DNA of 64,000 bases, from the NCBI GenBank assembly GCA_017467885.1, contig JAFUKC010000021.1, positions 1 to 64,000 on the forward strand, given 5' to 3'. The notes under the pieces are model-generated. The model ran no database searches, had not been told where the DNA came from, and saw nothing but the letters and a program-made list of their open reading frames with translations. The stretch is from Bacteroidaceae bacterium. Its GTDB lineage: Bacteria; Bacteroidota; Bacteroidia; Bacteroidales; Bacteroidaceae. Numbering within the stretch: position 1 is the stretch's first letter; each line of letters opens with the position of its first letter. Positions 34,310 through 43,807 of the stretch are shown here, piece after piece. Both the position numbers and the translations under genes were made by a program.

Positions 34310-35629
34310 ATGGAAATATTTTTTATTAGAGCATTGCAATTAATCATGGCTTTAAGCCTCCTGGTATTGATACACGAGTTCGGACACTTTATCTTTGCCA
34401 GACTATTCAAAGTGAGAGTAGAGAAATTCTATCTGTTTTTCGATTGGGGGTTCTCACTCTTCAAATGGAAGCCCAAGAACAGTGAAACGGAATACGGTGT
34501 AGGGTGGTTGCCGCTTGGCGGATATTGCAAAATATCGGGAATGATTGACGAGTCGATGGACCTGGAGCAGATGAAACAGCCGGCCCAACCTTGGGAGTTC
34601 CGTTCGAAGCCGGCATGGCAACGCCTTTTTATTATGATTGGCGGCGTATTGTTCAATTTTATTCTGGCACTGTGCATCTATTCAATGATTCTGTTCACAT
34701 GGGGCGAAAAGTATACCGATATACAGAAAGCCACATACGGTATGGAGTTCAGCAAACAGGCCAAAGAGTTTGGTTTTGTCGACGGTGATATAATTATGGC
34801 GGTAGGTGGCGAAGAAGTGCATCGTTTGGATGTTGACCTACTGCGTGCCATTGCCGACAGCAGACAGGTAACGGTATTACGTAACAGCAACGAAGTGGTA
34901 ATTACTTTACCCGATACATTCGGATTACTCGACATGAGCAAAGAGGGGCCGTTTATACAATATCGCCTGCCTGCCGTATTGGACAGCATCATGCCGGGAC
35001 GCCCTGCGGCTGTTGCCGGATTACAAAAAGGAGACAAGATTACAGCCATAAACGGAATTGCCATCAATTCATGGAACGAGCTTACACAAGCAATGGCAAC
35101 CATGAAAGAGCAGAAACAAAACAACATAGCAATAACCGTACTACGCGACAGCCTGATGAATTTCACAACCAACGTAGACAGCAGCTACATGCTTGGAATT
35201 ACAGTTATGCCTGTCGACTACCCCATTGTTGAGAAACAATACACATTCTTCGAATCGATTCCGGCCGGTATAAGCTACGGAATAAATGTATTAAAAGGAT
35301 ATGTAAGCGACTTCAAATATGTATTCTCGAAGGAGGGCGCACAATCGGTTGGAATGTTCGGTACCATCGGCAGCCTGTTCCCGGCAACGTGGGATTGGCA
35401 CCAATTCTGGTTGATGACAGCATTCCTTTCCATCATACTTGCATTCATGAACATACTGCCTATTCCCGCCCTCGACGGCGGACATGTGGTATTCCTTCTT
35501 ATAGAAGTTATCACCGGGAAAAAACCGAGCGATAAAGTATTGGAGTATGCACAAATGATTGGAATGCTTATTATTGGAGCCTTGTTTATTCTTGCTACGT
35601 ACAACGATTTAACACGATTCATCTTCTGA
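34310..35629 (+). CDS. rseP: RseP-type site-2 metalloprotease
   Basis: An intramembrane zinc protease that releases factors by cleaving membrane-spanning anti-sigma or signal sequences. The 439-residue protein has the zinc motif HEFGH in transmembrane helix 1 (about residues 23-27), two central PDZ-like regions (about 130-280; GRPAAVAGLQKGDKITAING), and the C-terminal NILPIPALDGGHVVF segment. About four membrane helices are visible. dxr-rseP adjacency is common in bacteria. Confidence 0.93.
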   Translation: MEIFFIRALQLIMALSLLVLIHEFGHFIFARLFKVRVEKFYLFFDWGFSLFKWKPKNSETEYGVGWLPLGGYCKISGMIDESMDLEQMKQPAQPWEFRSKPAWQRLFIMIGGVLFNFILALCIYSMILFTWGEKYTDIQKATYGMEFSKQAKEFGFVDGDIIMAVGGEEVHRLDVDLLRAIADSRQVTVLRNSNEVVITLPDTFGLLDMSKEGPFIQYRLPAVLDSIMPGRPAAVAGLQKGDKITAINGIAINSWNELTQAMATMKEQKQNNIAITVLRDSLMNFTTNVDSSYMLGITVMPVDYPIVEKQYTFFESIPAGISYGINVLKGYVSDFKYVFSKEGAQSVGMFGTIGSLFPATWDWHQFWLMTAFLSIILAFMNILPIPALDGGHVVFLLIEVITGKKPSDKVLEYAQMIGMLIIGALFILATYNDLTRFIF

Positions 35630-35638
35630 CAGACAAGT

Positions 35639-36898
35639 ATGAAACATATCGGCAACATATTCGTCATCCTTGGGATAGCAGCCATAAGTTCGTGCCATAC
35701 AGGTAGCAACATAAAGAATAACAACCCGTCTGTAGCCCAAGACAAACCGGCAGACAGCGTCATAACCATGCAGACACGTCAGCAGATTTTGCCGACACCG
35801 ACAGAGAGTGCATGCAATTTTGCTATATCCCTTTTCCGAGCCGTATGTGAAGCAGAGAAGCAAAAGAACATTTGTATCTCACCGGCAAGTGCAGAATGGG
35901 CTCTGTCGATGGTGGCAAACGGAGCAAACGGAATAACCGAACGGGAGATTATTCAGATGTTGGGATTCAAAGATATTGAAACCCTCAACAGCCTGCAAGA
36001 CTCACTTATTTCATCGCTTCCCACAAAGAGCCACGCAACACACCTGTCCATAGCCAATTCAATATGGATAAACAAAGATGTACCTGTTAAATACGAATTC
36101 ATTGCTATAAACAGAAGATACTACGATGCAACAGTGCAATCGGTAAAGTTCGACAACCACGCGCTTGCACAAATAAACAAATGGTGCAGTGAAAAGACAG
36201 AAGAGAAGATAACATCAATACTCGACAACCTCGACAACAGCACCAAACTACTGCTGCTGAACGCTTTGTATCTGAAATCGTCGTGGGCTTCACCTTTTAA
36301 CGAAAAGGCGACAGTTGAACACACCTTTACAAAAAGTAACAACGAGGAGGTAAAGGTTAAGATGATGAAGCAAAAATCAAGAACAACATACTTCGAGAAT
36401 GATACAATGCAGATTGCATCGAAGCACCTGTGTGGAAAATTAGAGATGCGTTTCATTCTGCCACGCAAAGGAATCGAGACCGATTCTGTTGTAAGGATTT
36501 TGGTCGAAAAGTACGAAACACTCCGAGGCAGAATGAAAAGCCACGAGGTAATAATGGGTGTACCGCGATTCAAAACAGAATACGGCACAAGCATGAAACA
36601 GATGTTGAAAGAGATGGGTATGCAATCGGCGTTCGGCAAAAATGCACAGTTCGAGAAGATTTCAGAAATACCGCTGTATATAGATGATGTAATACAAAAA
36701 AGCTACATAGCAGTGAACGAAGAGGGTGTGGAGGCAGCAGCTGTGACAGCCGCTACTATGAACATGCTTTCCATGCGCCCTGCCGAACAACCTAAAGAGA
36801 TGATAATGGACCGTCCGTTCATATATATGATTGTACACTGCGAAAATAACAAAGAGACTATTCTTTTCATAGGAAAGACAGAGGAACCAAAAGAGTAA
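35639..36898 (+). CDS. Lipoprotein serpin (serine/cysteine protease inhibitor)
   Basis: A 419-residue serpin with a lipoprotein signal (AAISSC, Cys19), so it is probably tethered to the envelope. Serpin landmarks include NICISPASAEWALSMVANGA, LLNALYLKSSW, and the reactive-centre hinge EEGVEAAAVTAAT (about 361-373). Counting from the P17 Glu361 by analogy with alpha-1-antitrypsin puts P1 at Leu377 and P1' at Ser378, flanked by Met residues, which would suit elastase- or chymotrypsin-like targets. The well-studied relative is miropin of Tannerella forsythia. It is 9 nt after rseP and 22 nt before an alkaline phosphatase. Confidence 0.9.
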   Translation: MKHIGNIFVILGIAAISSCHTGSNIKNNNPSVAQDKPADSVITMQTRQQILPTPTESACNFAISLFRAVCEAEKQKNICISPASAEWALSMVANGANGITEREIIQMLGFKDIETLNSLQDSLISSLPTKSHATHLSIANSIWINKDVPVKYEFIAINRRYYDATVQSVKFDNHALAQINKWCSEKTEEKITSILDNLDNSTKLLLLNALYLKSSWASPFNEKATVEHTFTKSNNEEVKVKMMKQKSRTTYFENDTMQIASKHLCGKLEMRFILPRKGIETDSVVRILVEKYETLRGRMKSHEVIMGVPRFKTEYGTSMKQMLKEMGMQSAFGKNAQFEKISEIPLYIDDVIQKSYIAVNEEGVEAAAVTAATMNMLSMRPAEQPKEMIMDRPFIYMIVHCENNKETILFIGKTEEPKE

Positions 36899-36920
36899 AC
36901 AACAAATAAATAATATAATC

Positions 36921-38279
36921 ATGAAAAAAATCACTGTAACAATGCTGCTTTTATGCATAGCATTATTAGGATTTGCCAAAGGCCCAAAATATGTATTCTA
37001 TTTTATAGGTGATGGAATGGGACCGTCGCATGTATTGGGAACCGAGCTGCTCCTTGGCGAGCAGGCAGGAGTGATAGGCCGCCCGCACAAACTATGCTTT
37101 ACACAATTTCCGCAAACAGCCTTTGTAACCACATTCTCGGCAAGCAACGGAGTAACCGACTCGGCTGCATCCGGAACAGCTCTATCCACCGGCAGCAAAA
37201 CAAACAACGGCCATTTAGGCGTAACACCCGACGGAAAACCCGTATACAGTGTTGCCCTTGCAGCCAAAGAGGCCGGCTATGCAGTGGGAATATCAACCAC
37301 TGTTTGCATAAACCATGCCACACCCGGAGCTTTCTATGCACACCAGCCCAGCCGTAACAATTATTACGAGATAGCAAAAGAGATGGTAAAGAGCAATTAC
37401 GATTTCTTTGCCGGCGGCGACCCCAATTGTACAAGCAAACAGCATAAAGAGATAATGGCAGCAGCCGAAGAAAACAACTATACAATAGCACGAGGATTCG
37501 ATGATTATTACACCAAAGCATCTACAGCAAAAAAGATGATGCTGTTCCAGAAAGAGATAGCAAGCGAAATACCCTATGCAATAGACCGCGATGAAGAAGA
37601 CCTCACCCTTGCAGAGATAACAGAGGCCGGCATAGATTTTCTCTCAAAGAAGAGCAAAAAAGGATTCTTCTTTATGGTTGAAGGAGGAAAGATCGACTAT
37701 GCCTCACATGCCGATGACGCAGCAACAATGTTTCAAGAAGTTCTCGATTTTAACAACGCAATAAAGGTTGCCCTCGATTTTTACAAGAAACATAAAGACG
37801 AGACCCTGATAATAGTTACCGCCGACCACGAGACCGGAGGTATAGTATTAGGATTCAACTCGGCATACACACTTAACCTTAAAGCACTTTCCGGACAAAA
37901 GGCCAGTGCCGTAAAGATTGCAGAACTACTTATTGAAACCGACAAGGAAAAGCGACTCACATGGGAGAATGCTCGCAAAATACTCAAAGAACAGTTCGGG
38001 CTTTGGGAGACAGCAGCAATAAGCGAACAACAAACAAATAGATTAAAGCAAATATTCGAACTTGCAGAAGTGGTAGAAGACAGAGAGAAACAATTGAAGC
38101 AGTTGGCAGAAACAGCAAAAACATACGTAGCACACACAGCTGCCATCTCATGGGCCAGCGGTAACCACTCCGGGACATTCGTTCCACTGTTTGCCATTGG
38201 CGAGGATGCCGATGAATTCGGCGGAGTATTGGACAACACCGATATACCCAAAATGATAAAAAAGATTGCCCGATATTAA
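36921..38279 (+). CDS. Alkaline phosphatase (PhoA family)
   Basis: A 452-residue secreted metal-dependent phosphomonoesterase. The signal peptide (MKKITVTMLLLCIALLGFAKG) is followed by the first metal-binding region FIGDGMG, the catalytic Ser in VTDSAASGTALSTG, and metal-binding segments ATPGAFYAHQ, FFMVEGGKIDYASHADDA, VTADHETGG and GNHSGTFVPLFAIG. A helical insertion (about 330-400) precedes the last metal ligand. It is the last gene of the long operon; only a weak hairpin follows. Confidence 0.92.
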   Translation: MKKITVTMLLLCIALLGFAKGPKYVFYFIGDGMGPSHVLGTELLLGEQAGVIGRPHKLCFTQFPQTAFVTTFSASNGVTDSAASGTALSTGSKTNNGHLGVTPDGKPVYSVALAAKEAGYAVGISTTVCINHATPGAFYAHQPSRNNYYEIAKEMVKSNYDFFAGGDPNCTSKQHKEIMAAAEENNYTIARGFDDYYTKASTAKKMMLFQKEIASEIPYAIDRDEEDLTLAEITEAGIDFLSKKSKKGFFFMVEGGKIDYASHADDAATMFQEVLDFNNAIKVALDFYKKHKDETLIIVTADHETGGIVLGFNSAYTLNLKALSGQKASAVKIAELLIETDKEKRLTWENARKILKEQFGLWETAAISEQQTNRLKQIFELAEVVEDREKQLKQLAETAKTYVAHTAAISWASGNHSGTFVPLFAIGEDADEFGGVLDNTDIPKMIKKIARY

Positions 38280-38286
38280 TCGGTTG

Positions 38287-38318
38287 CTTAATAAGCATTA
38301 AAAAGAACCATTATTAAG
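38287..38318 (+). terminator. Weak hairpin after the alkaline phosphatase gene
   Basis: CTTAATAA (38287-38294) and TTATTAAG (38311-38318) form an 8-bp A/T-rich stem seven nt after the stop. No T run follows, so termination is uncertain. Confidence 0.35.
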
Positions 38319-38499
38319 TTCATTTATAACAAAAAGAGACAGACTAAACAGAGTTACAAACATTTAAACCCATTGCCTATGAATTAAAAAAGAGACAGAA
38401 CGTTCAGCTATGCATTGCCACACTGCGGGCCATGCAATTTTTACTTTTAATTATTAACTTAAAGTGCGTTCCGTTCTTTACTTAACAAGCATATATAAT

Positions 38500-38690
38500 A
38501 ATTGAGCTTTTAGCTCTTATTCTCTCAATTCCGAATACCGCCAATATTCACTCCCCGAGAATAAGCTGTTGGAGGTTCACGCCACGTGGGCGTGAACCAT
38601 TCTAAGCTTGTCGGGGATTAGGTCACTTGGCGGTAACCGGGAATTGAGGCAAGTAACGAATGGTTTCACGCCCTTTATTATTCTTTTTAT
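38500..38690 (+). promoter_or_regulatory. Nested-stem leader with alternative pairings upstream of the T9SS-type gene
   Basis: Four perfectly complementary stems nest around one axis: 38524-38532 with 38640-38648 (9 bp), 38536-38544 with 38627-38635 (9 bp), 38552-38558 with 38611-38617 (7 bp), and the apical 38574-38583 with 38589-38598 (10 bp, loop ACGTG); a 5-bp stem (38563-38567/38605-38609) fits between. Two alternatives compete. CTCAATT at 38524-38530 can instead pair with AATTGAG at 38500-38506. The 15-nt segment 38588-38602 can instead pair with 38658-38673 with one bulge, directly before a T-rich run (38674-38693) and the ATG at 38694. This looks like a switch or attenuator; a mobile hairpin element is the main alternative. 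No known riboswitch class is recognised. Confidence 0.5.
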
Positions 38691-38693
38691 TTT

Positions 38694-39908
38694 ATGAAAT
38701 TCAGAACATTACTTTTAAGTGCCATATTGATGGCATTTACAGCGATTACAAACGCACAAACCACAACTTTGCATGGTGACTATACCAATTTTATTCCAAA
38801 AAGTTTCACTATCGATGAAAAAGCCAAATTAGTATGCGGTGATGAGATATATGATATTTATGATAATGAAGAAGTGAACGCAAGTATATACAACGAAAAT
38901 TTCGAAAAGGAGAGTACTGTAACCATCAAACTAGAAAAATATATTCTTCACAAATATGAACAGCGGTGGCCTATTGGCGTTTTAGAATATCTTGAGCCTT
39001 GGGGAGAAATTTTTGACAAGGAGGAAGGAATTGACAGCAGTTTTGTACATGAAGGAATAACATACCACGTATTTGAATGGGAAGATGATCCCGATACTGA
39101 TGGTAAAAGACCATCTCTTGTTTATTCCGACGAGGTGGATAACGGACAAATGTTGTACAGATGCCAATATACAGAACGATTTTCAGGAGATTGGTTTACC
39201 ACATCAGATGGAAGAGAAAGCACAAATTATCCTATCAATTTATCATATAAAAACTTAGATGCAAGTTCTATAGTTACTGAAACCGAAGGACTGTATCTGA
39301 CCCAAACACTCCTTAATGATGACGAGAAATACGAATATCTGATACCCGACATAACATCTATGACCGAGAAATTATCAAGTGAACAAGACAGAGATGGTGA
39401 CGGAGTTATAGACTACAGAACTTTCACATATGTGCCAACATCTTTGAATATAATTAACTCTGACGGAGAGCAGGTTGGTACGTTGAAATTTACAACTTTT
39501 ATGGATGATGATTATATCCATGTTATCCGTTGGGGTGGCAAACTATACTTCTACTGCGAATCGGATACCCTGATTGATGACAAATGGGAGTATACTCAAC
39601 ACTTTTATCTTTTCGAGCGCAATACAACAAGTTTAAAGAAGATAGAAACACCTGCCATGTTCCGCATTGCACCACAAATAACAAAAAGATACGAAGCCGT
39701 TGAGGTAGAGATTGCAGAAGAGGCAAGCAGAAACGGAGGCAAACTTGTTGTGACCGACATGAATGGCCGAACAGTACACACACAGACTGTACCTGTTGGC
39801 GAAAGTACATTGAAATTGCACGTACACAACCTTGCAACCGGTGTTTATGGGGTTTCTTACATCACTAATGGAAAGAGAATCGACTCTTCGAAACTGATAG
39901 TGCGATAA
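38694..39908 (+). CDS. Secreted protein with C-terminal T9SS sorting domain
   Basis: A 404-residue protein with a signal peptide (MKFRTLLLSAILMAFTAITNA) and a central region of unknown fold. A calcium-binding-like loop of alternating Asp (DRDGDGVID, about 232-240) is present, as in EF-hand or thrombospondin type 3 repeats. The last 80 residues fit the type IX secretion (Por secretion system) sorting domain: GGKLVVTDMNGRTVHTQTVP, LHVHNLATGVYGVSY and the terminal KLIVR. It should cross the outer membrane by T9SS and be released or anchored on the surface. It stands alone, behind the structured leader and before a good terminator. Confidence 0.8.
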   Translation: MKFRTLLLSAILMAFTAITNAQTTTLHGDYTNFIPKSFTIDEKAKLVCGDEIYDIYDNEEVNASIYNENFEKESTVTIKLEKYILHKYEQRWPIGVLEYLEPWGEIFDKEEGIDSSFVHEGITYHVFEWEDDPDTDGKRPSLVYSDEVDNGQMLYRCQYTERFSGDWFTTSDGRESTNYPINLSYKNLDASSIVTETEGLYLTQTLLNDDEKYEYLIPDITSMTEKLSSEQDRDGDGVIDYRTFTYVPTSLNIINSDGEQVGTLKFTTFMDDDYIHVIRWGGKLYFYCESDTLIDDKWEYTQHFYLFERNTTSLKKIETPAMFRIAPQITKRYEAVEVEIAEEASRNGGKLVVTDMNGRTVHTQTVPVGESTLKLHVHNLATGVYGVSYITNGKRIDSSKLIVR

Positions 39909-39940
39909 ACCACTATAAACACAATATAAGACCATAACAG

Positions 39941-39974
39941 AAGGAGCCACGTCATAAAAACAGCGTGGTTCCTT
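39941..39974 (+). terminator. Terminator of the T9SS-type gene
   Basis: AAGGAGCCACG (39941-39951) pairs with CGTGGTTCCTT (39964-39974) with one G-U pair; the sequence continues TTGCTTTATAT. Confidence 0.75.
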
Positions 39975-40103
39975 TGCTTTATATCCTTGATATTCACAAA
40001 TAATCACCCATAAAAGCAAAAACCAAAGGAAGGATAAGGAAAAGATAAAAATAAATGATTATTTTTGCAGAGATATATCTTTTGCAAAAGTAATATATAA
40101 ATA

Positions 40104-41039
40104 ATGAAACGAATACTTGTAACAGGAGGTGCCGGTTTCATTGGTTCCCATCTTTGCGAACGACTGCTGAAGGAGGGGAACGATGTTATCTGCCTCGACA
40201 ACTATTTTACAGGCAGCAAGGACAACATTCGTCATCTGATAGGTAACGACCACTTCGAACTTGTGCGACACGACATCACACGTCCATATACAGCCGAAGT
40301 AGACGAAATATACAATCTTGCATGCCCTGCCTCGCCAATACACTACCAATACGACCCTGTAAAGACAATACAGACCTGTGTAATCGGGTCGATGAACATG
40401 TTGGGACTTGCCAAGCAGGTGAGAGCAAAAATATTGCAAGCATCCACAAGCGAGGTATACGGCGACCCCGACATTCATCCGCAAATAGAAAGTTATTGGG
40501 GCAACGTAAACCCCATTGGGATACGTTCGTGCTACGACGAAGGCAAGCGCTGTGCCGAGACCCTCTTCATGGACTACCATCGCCAAAACAATATACGCAT
40601 TAAAATAATACGTATTTTCAACACCTACGGCCCCCGCATGAGCATGAACGATGGCCGCGTGGTTTCAAACTTCATCGTACAGGCCTTGCGTGGAGAAGAT
40701 ATCACCATATATGGCGACGGACAACAGACCCGCAGTTTCCAATATGTAGACGACCTTGTAGAAGGAATGGTACGCATGATGCAGACCGATGATAAATTCA
40801 CCGGGCCTGTGAACATTGGAAACCCCGGAGAATTCACCATGATAGAACTTGCCGAGAAGGTAATAGAACTCACCTGCTCGAAATCGAAAATAATCTTCAA
40901 ACCTCTGCCGCAAGACGACCCCCGCCAACGCAAGCCCGATATTTCACTTGCACAAAAAGAGCTAAACGGTTGGTTGCCTACCATAAAATTAGAAGAAGGC
41001 CTTACACGCACCATTGAATATTTTAAGAAACTGATATAA
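40104..41039 (+). CDS. UDP-glucuronate decarboxylase-like NAD-dependent epimerase
   Basis: A 311-residue short-chain dehydrogenase/epimerase of the UXS type, which converts UDP-glucuronate to UDP-xylose for surface glycans. It has the Rossmann [10 protein letters not shown], the conserved [18 protein letters not shown] block typical of UXS, the STSEVYGDP segment, the catalytic YDEGK (Tyr-x3-Lys), and [10 protein letters not shown] with [10 protein letters not shown]. It begins a six-gene plus-strand unit, 18 nt before lysS. Other sugar decarboxylases are possible, but the UXS blocks are strong. Confidence 0.88.
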   Translation: MKRILVTGGAGFIGSHLCERLLKEGNDVICLDNYFTGSKDNIRHLIGNDHFELVRHDITRPYTAEVDEIYNLACPASPIHYQYDPVKTIQTCVIGSMNMLGLAKQVRAKILQASTSEVYGDPDIHPQIESYWGNVNPIGIRSCYDEGKRCAETLFMDYHRQNNIRIKIIRIFNTYGPRMSMNDGRVVSNFIVQALRGEDITIYGDGQQTRSFQYVDDLVEGMVRMMQTDDKFTGPVNIGNPGEFTMIELAEKVIELTCSKSKIIFKPLPQDDPRQRKPDISLAQKELNGWLPTIKLEEGLTRTIEYFKKLI

Positions 41040-41057
41040 AATTAAAACGATAATACA

Positions 41058-42785
41058 ATGAACATATTAGAATTGAGTGAACAAGAGATTGTACGTCGTG
41101 AAGCGCTCGACGAGTTGCGCAAAATGGGTATAGAACCATATCCCGCAGCCGAATACCCCGTAAACGCCTATTCAACGGATATATTAGCCGAGTTCAATGA
41201 CGAGGACGAAGCACGCAAAGTGTGCATTGCCGGCCGTTTGATGAGCCGTCGTGTCATGGGCAAAGCATCCTTCATTGAGTTGCAGGATTCTAAAGGACGT
41301 ATTCAGGTATACATAACACGCGACGACCTGTGCCCGGGCGAGGACAAAGACCTTTACAACGTTCTTTTCAAGCGCCTGCTTGATATCGGCGATTTTGTGG
41401 GAATAAAAGGTTTTGTATTCCGCACACAGACAGGTGAGATAACCGTTCACGCACAAGAACTTACATTATTATCGAAAAGTATCCGTCCGCTTCCCATCGT
41501 AAAATACAAGGATGGTGTTGCATACGACAAGTTCGAAGACCCGGAATTACGTTATCGCCAACGTTACGTGGATTTGGTTGTAAACGACAATGTAAAAGAG
41601 ATATTCATCAAACGTAATAAGGTATACACCTCGATGCGTGAGTTTTTCAATGCACGAGGATACATGGAGGTTGAAACCCCTGTTCTGCAGTCGATTCCCG
41701 GAGGAGCAGCTGCACGTCCCTTCATTACACACCATAATGCGTTGGATATACCGCTCTACCTGCGCATAGCCAACGAATTATATCTTAAACGTCTTATCGT
41801 GGGTGGTTTCGAAGGTGTATATGAGTTCTCGAAGAACTTCCGCAACGAAGGTATGGACCGTACACACAACCCCGAGTTTACCTGCATGGAGATTTACGTT
41901 TCCTATAAGGACTATAATTGGATGATGAACTTCACCGAACAGATGCTCGAAAAGATTTGTTTGGACGTAAACGGTACCACAGAGGTACAAATGGGCGAGC
42001 ACACCATCAGTTTCAAAGCTCCTTTTGCACGCCGCACAATGACCGAAGCCATCAAAGAATTTACCGGAATAGATATAACCGGAATGAACGAAGAGCAATT
42101 ACGCGATGTATGCAAGCAGTTGGATATAGAGATTGATGACACAATGGGCAAAGGCAAGCTTATCGACGAGATATTCGGCGAAAAGTGCGAAGGCAACTAC
42201 ATACAGCCCACATTCATAACCGACTACCCGATAGAGATGTCTCCGTTGTGTAAACGTCACCGCGAAAATCCCGAACTTACCGAGCGTTTCGAGCTTATGG
42301 TAAACGGCAAAGAACTTTGCAATGCATACAGCGAACTTAACGACCCAATCGACCAGTTGGAGCGTTTCCAAGAGCAGTTGCGCTTGAGCGAGAAGGGCGA
42401 CGACGAGGCTATGTTCATCGACAACGATTTTGTTCGTGCATTGGAATATGGCATGCCTCCAACCTCGGGTATGGGAATAGGTATGGACCGTTTGGTTATG
42501 CTTATGACCGGACAGACCACAATTCAGGAGGTTCTGTTCTTCCCGCAGATGCGTCCCGAGAAGAAAATTCCCAAAGACCCCGTATCGGCATTCACACCGA
42601 TAGGCATCCCCGAGGAGTGGGTTCCCGTATTGCAGAAAGCCGGCTATAATCTTGTTTCGGACCTTAAGGGAGCCAACCCGCAGAAGGTGCAACAAGAGAT
42701 TGGCGGTATAAATAAAAAGTTCAAGCTCAACTACAGCACACCATCGGTCAACGATGTTGCTGCGTGGATTGAGAAACTTGCTTAA
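41058..42785 (+). CDS. lysS: Lysyl-tRNA synthetase, class II
   Basis: The 575-residue class IIb synthetase charges tRNA-Lys. An N-terminal OB-fold anticodon-binding domain (about 55-150; [23 protein letters not shown]) is followed by motif 1/2 ([24 protein letters not shown]) and motif 3 ([18 protein letters not shown]). After the usual end (FFPQMRPE) there is a C-terminal extension of about 70 residues ([15 protein letters not shown] ... [11 protein letters not shown]) that resembles a small helical domain and is seen in Bacteroidetes LysS. Confidence 0.95.
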   Translation: MNILELSEQEIVRREALDELRKMGIEPYPAAEYPVNAYSTDILAEFNDEDEARKVCIAGRLMSRRVMGKASFIELQDSKGRIQVYITRDDLCPGEDKDLYNVLFKRLLDIGDFVGIKGFVFRTQTGEITVHAQELTLLSKSIRPLPIVKYKDGVAYDKFEDPELRYRQRYVDLVVNDNVKEIFIKRNKVYTSMREFFNARGYMEVETPVLQSIPGGAAARPFITHHNALDIPLYLRIANELYLKRLIVGGFEGVYEFSKNFRNEGMDRTHNPEFTCMEIYVSYKDYNWMMNFTEQMLEKICLDVNGTTEVQMGEHTISFKAPFARRTMTEAIKEFTGIDITGMNEEQLRDVCKQLDIEIDDTMGKGKLIDEIFGEKCEGNYIQPTFITDYPIEMSPLCKRHRENPELTERFELMVNGKELCNAYSELNDPIDQLERFQEQLRLSEKGDDEAMFIDNDFVRALEYGMPPTSGMGIGMDRLVMLMTGQTTIQEVLFFPQMRPEKKIPKDPVSAFTPIGIPEEWVPVLQKAGYNLVSDLKGANPQKVQQEIGGINKKFKLNYSTPSVNDVAAWIEKLA

Positions 42786-42802
42786 CATTAAACCGAATTA
42801 TA

Positions 42803-43801
42803 ATGGATTTTACGAATAAACAGGTTGCTATTATGGGTGGCGGAAGCTGGGCTACAGCCATCGCCAAAATAATAATGAGCAATGTCGAAACAATAAATTG
42901 GTATATCAGGCGCGACGACCGTATAGAAGAGTTCAAACGCTTGGGGCACAACCCCGCCTATCTGTCATCGGTAAAATTCGATATCGACAGAATAAACTTC
43001 TCGTCGGATATCAACAAGGTTGTGAAGGAATCGGACATTCTGGTATTCGTTACCCCCTCGCCCTATCTTAAAAGCCACCTCAAAAAGCTTAAGGCCGACC
43101 TTGAAGATAAATTTATCGTAAATGCCATAAAAGGAATTGTTCCCGACGAGAATCTCATCATATCGGAATATTTTCACAAGGCATACAACGTACCCTACGA
43201 GAATATCGCCGTAATTGCCGGCCCCTGTCATGCCGAGGAGGTTGCGCTCGAGCGTCTGTCCTACCTCACCGTAGGTTGCTCGAGCATAAGCAATGCCACA
43301 CAGTTTGCAAAAAAGATAGCCAACAGTTTTGTAAAGACGTCGGTTAGCGATGATGTTGTAGGCATAGAATACGGCTCGGTGTTGAAAAACATCTATGCCA
43401 TAGCCACCGGTATATGCAACGGATTGAAATATGGCGATAACTTCCAGGCTGTGCTGATGTCGAATGCAGTGATAGAGATGAACCGCTTCATCAATGTTGT
43501 TCACCCCATCGAGCGCACCATAAACGACAGTGTCTACCTTGGCGACCTGCTTGTCACAGGTTACTCCAACTTCAGCCGTAACCGCGTATTCGGCACCATG
43601 ATAGGACGAGGCTACTCGGTAAAAAGCGCACAAGTGGAGATGGAGATGATAGCCGAAGGATATTATGCCGCAAAGTGCATAAAGGAGATAAACGAGTATT
43701 ATCGTGTGAACACTCCCATCATCGACGCCGTTTATAATATCCTATACGAGCATATATCGCCCGTAATTGAAATAAAGTTACTTACCGATTCATTTAAATA
43801 A
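42803..43801 (+). CDS. gpsA: NAD(P)-dependent glycerol-3-phosphate dehydrogenase
   Basis: GpsA makes sn-glycerol 3-phosphate for phospholipids. The 332-residue protein has the Rossmann GGGSWATAIAKII, the NAIKGIVPDENLI segment, the AGPCHAEEVA motif (variant of GPSFA) and the catalytic Lys region YGSVLKNIYAIATGICNGL. It lies between lysS and pgi with 17- and six-nt gaps. Confidence 0.93.
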   Translation: MDFTNKQVAIMGGGSWATAIAKIIMSNVETINWYIRRDDRIEEFKRLGHNPAYLSSVKFDIDRINFSSDINKVVKESDILVFVTPSPYLKSHLKKLKADLEDKFIVNAIKGIVPDENLIISEYFHKAYNVPYENIAVIAGPCHAEEVALERLSYLTVGCSSISNATQFAKKIANSFVKTSVSDDVVGIEYGSVLKNIYAIATGICNGLKYGDNFQAVLMSNAVIEMNRFINVVHPIERTINDSVYLGDLLVTGYSNFSRNRVFGTMIGRGYSVKSAQVEMEMIAEGYYAAKCIKEINEYYRVNTPIIDAVYNILYEHISPVIEIKLLTDSFK

Positions 43802-43807
43802 CAGAAA

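Larger units (their letters stand above)
38280..38693. other. Structured 414-nt intergenic region
   Basis: No gene is visible. The 5' part has a weak A/T hairpin (38287-38318) and a direct repeat AAAAAGAGACAGA (38331-38343 and 38386-38398). From 38500 to the next ATG it carries the multi-stem, switch-like structure described separately. Confidence 0.65.
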
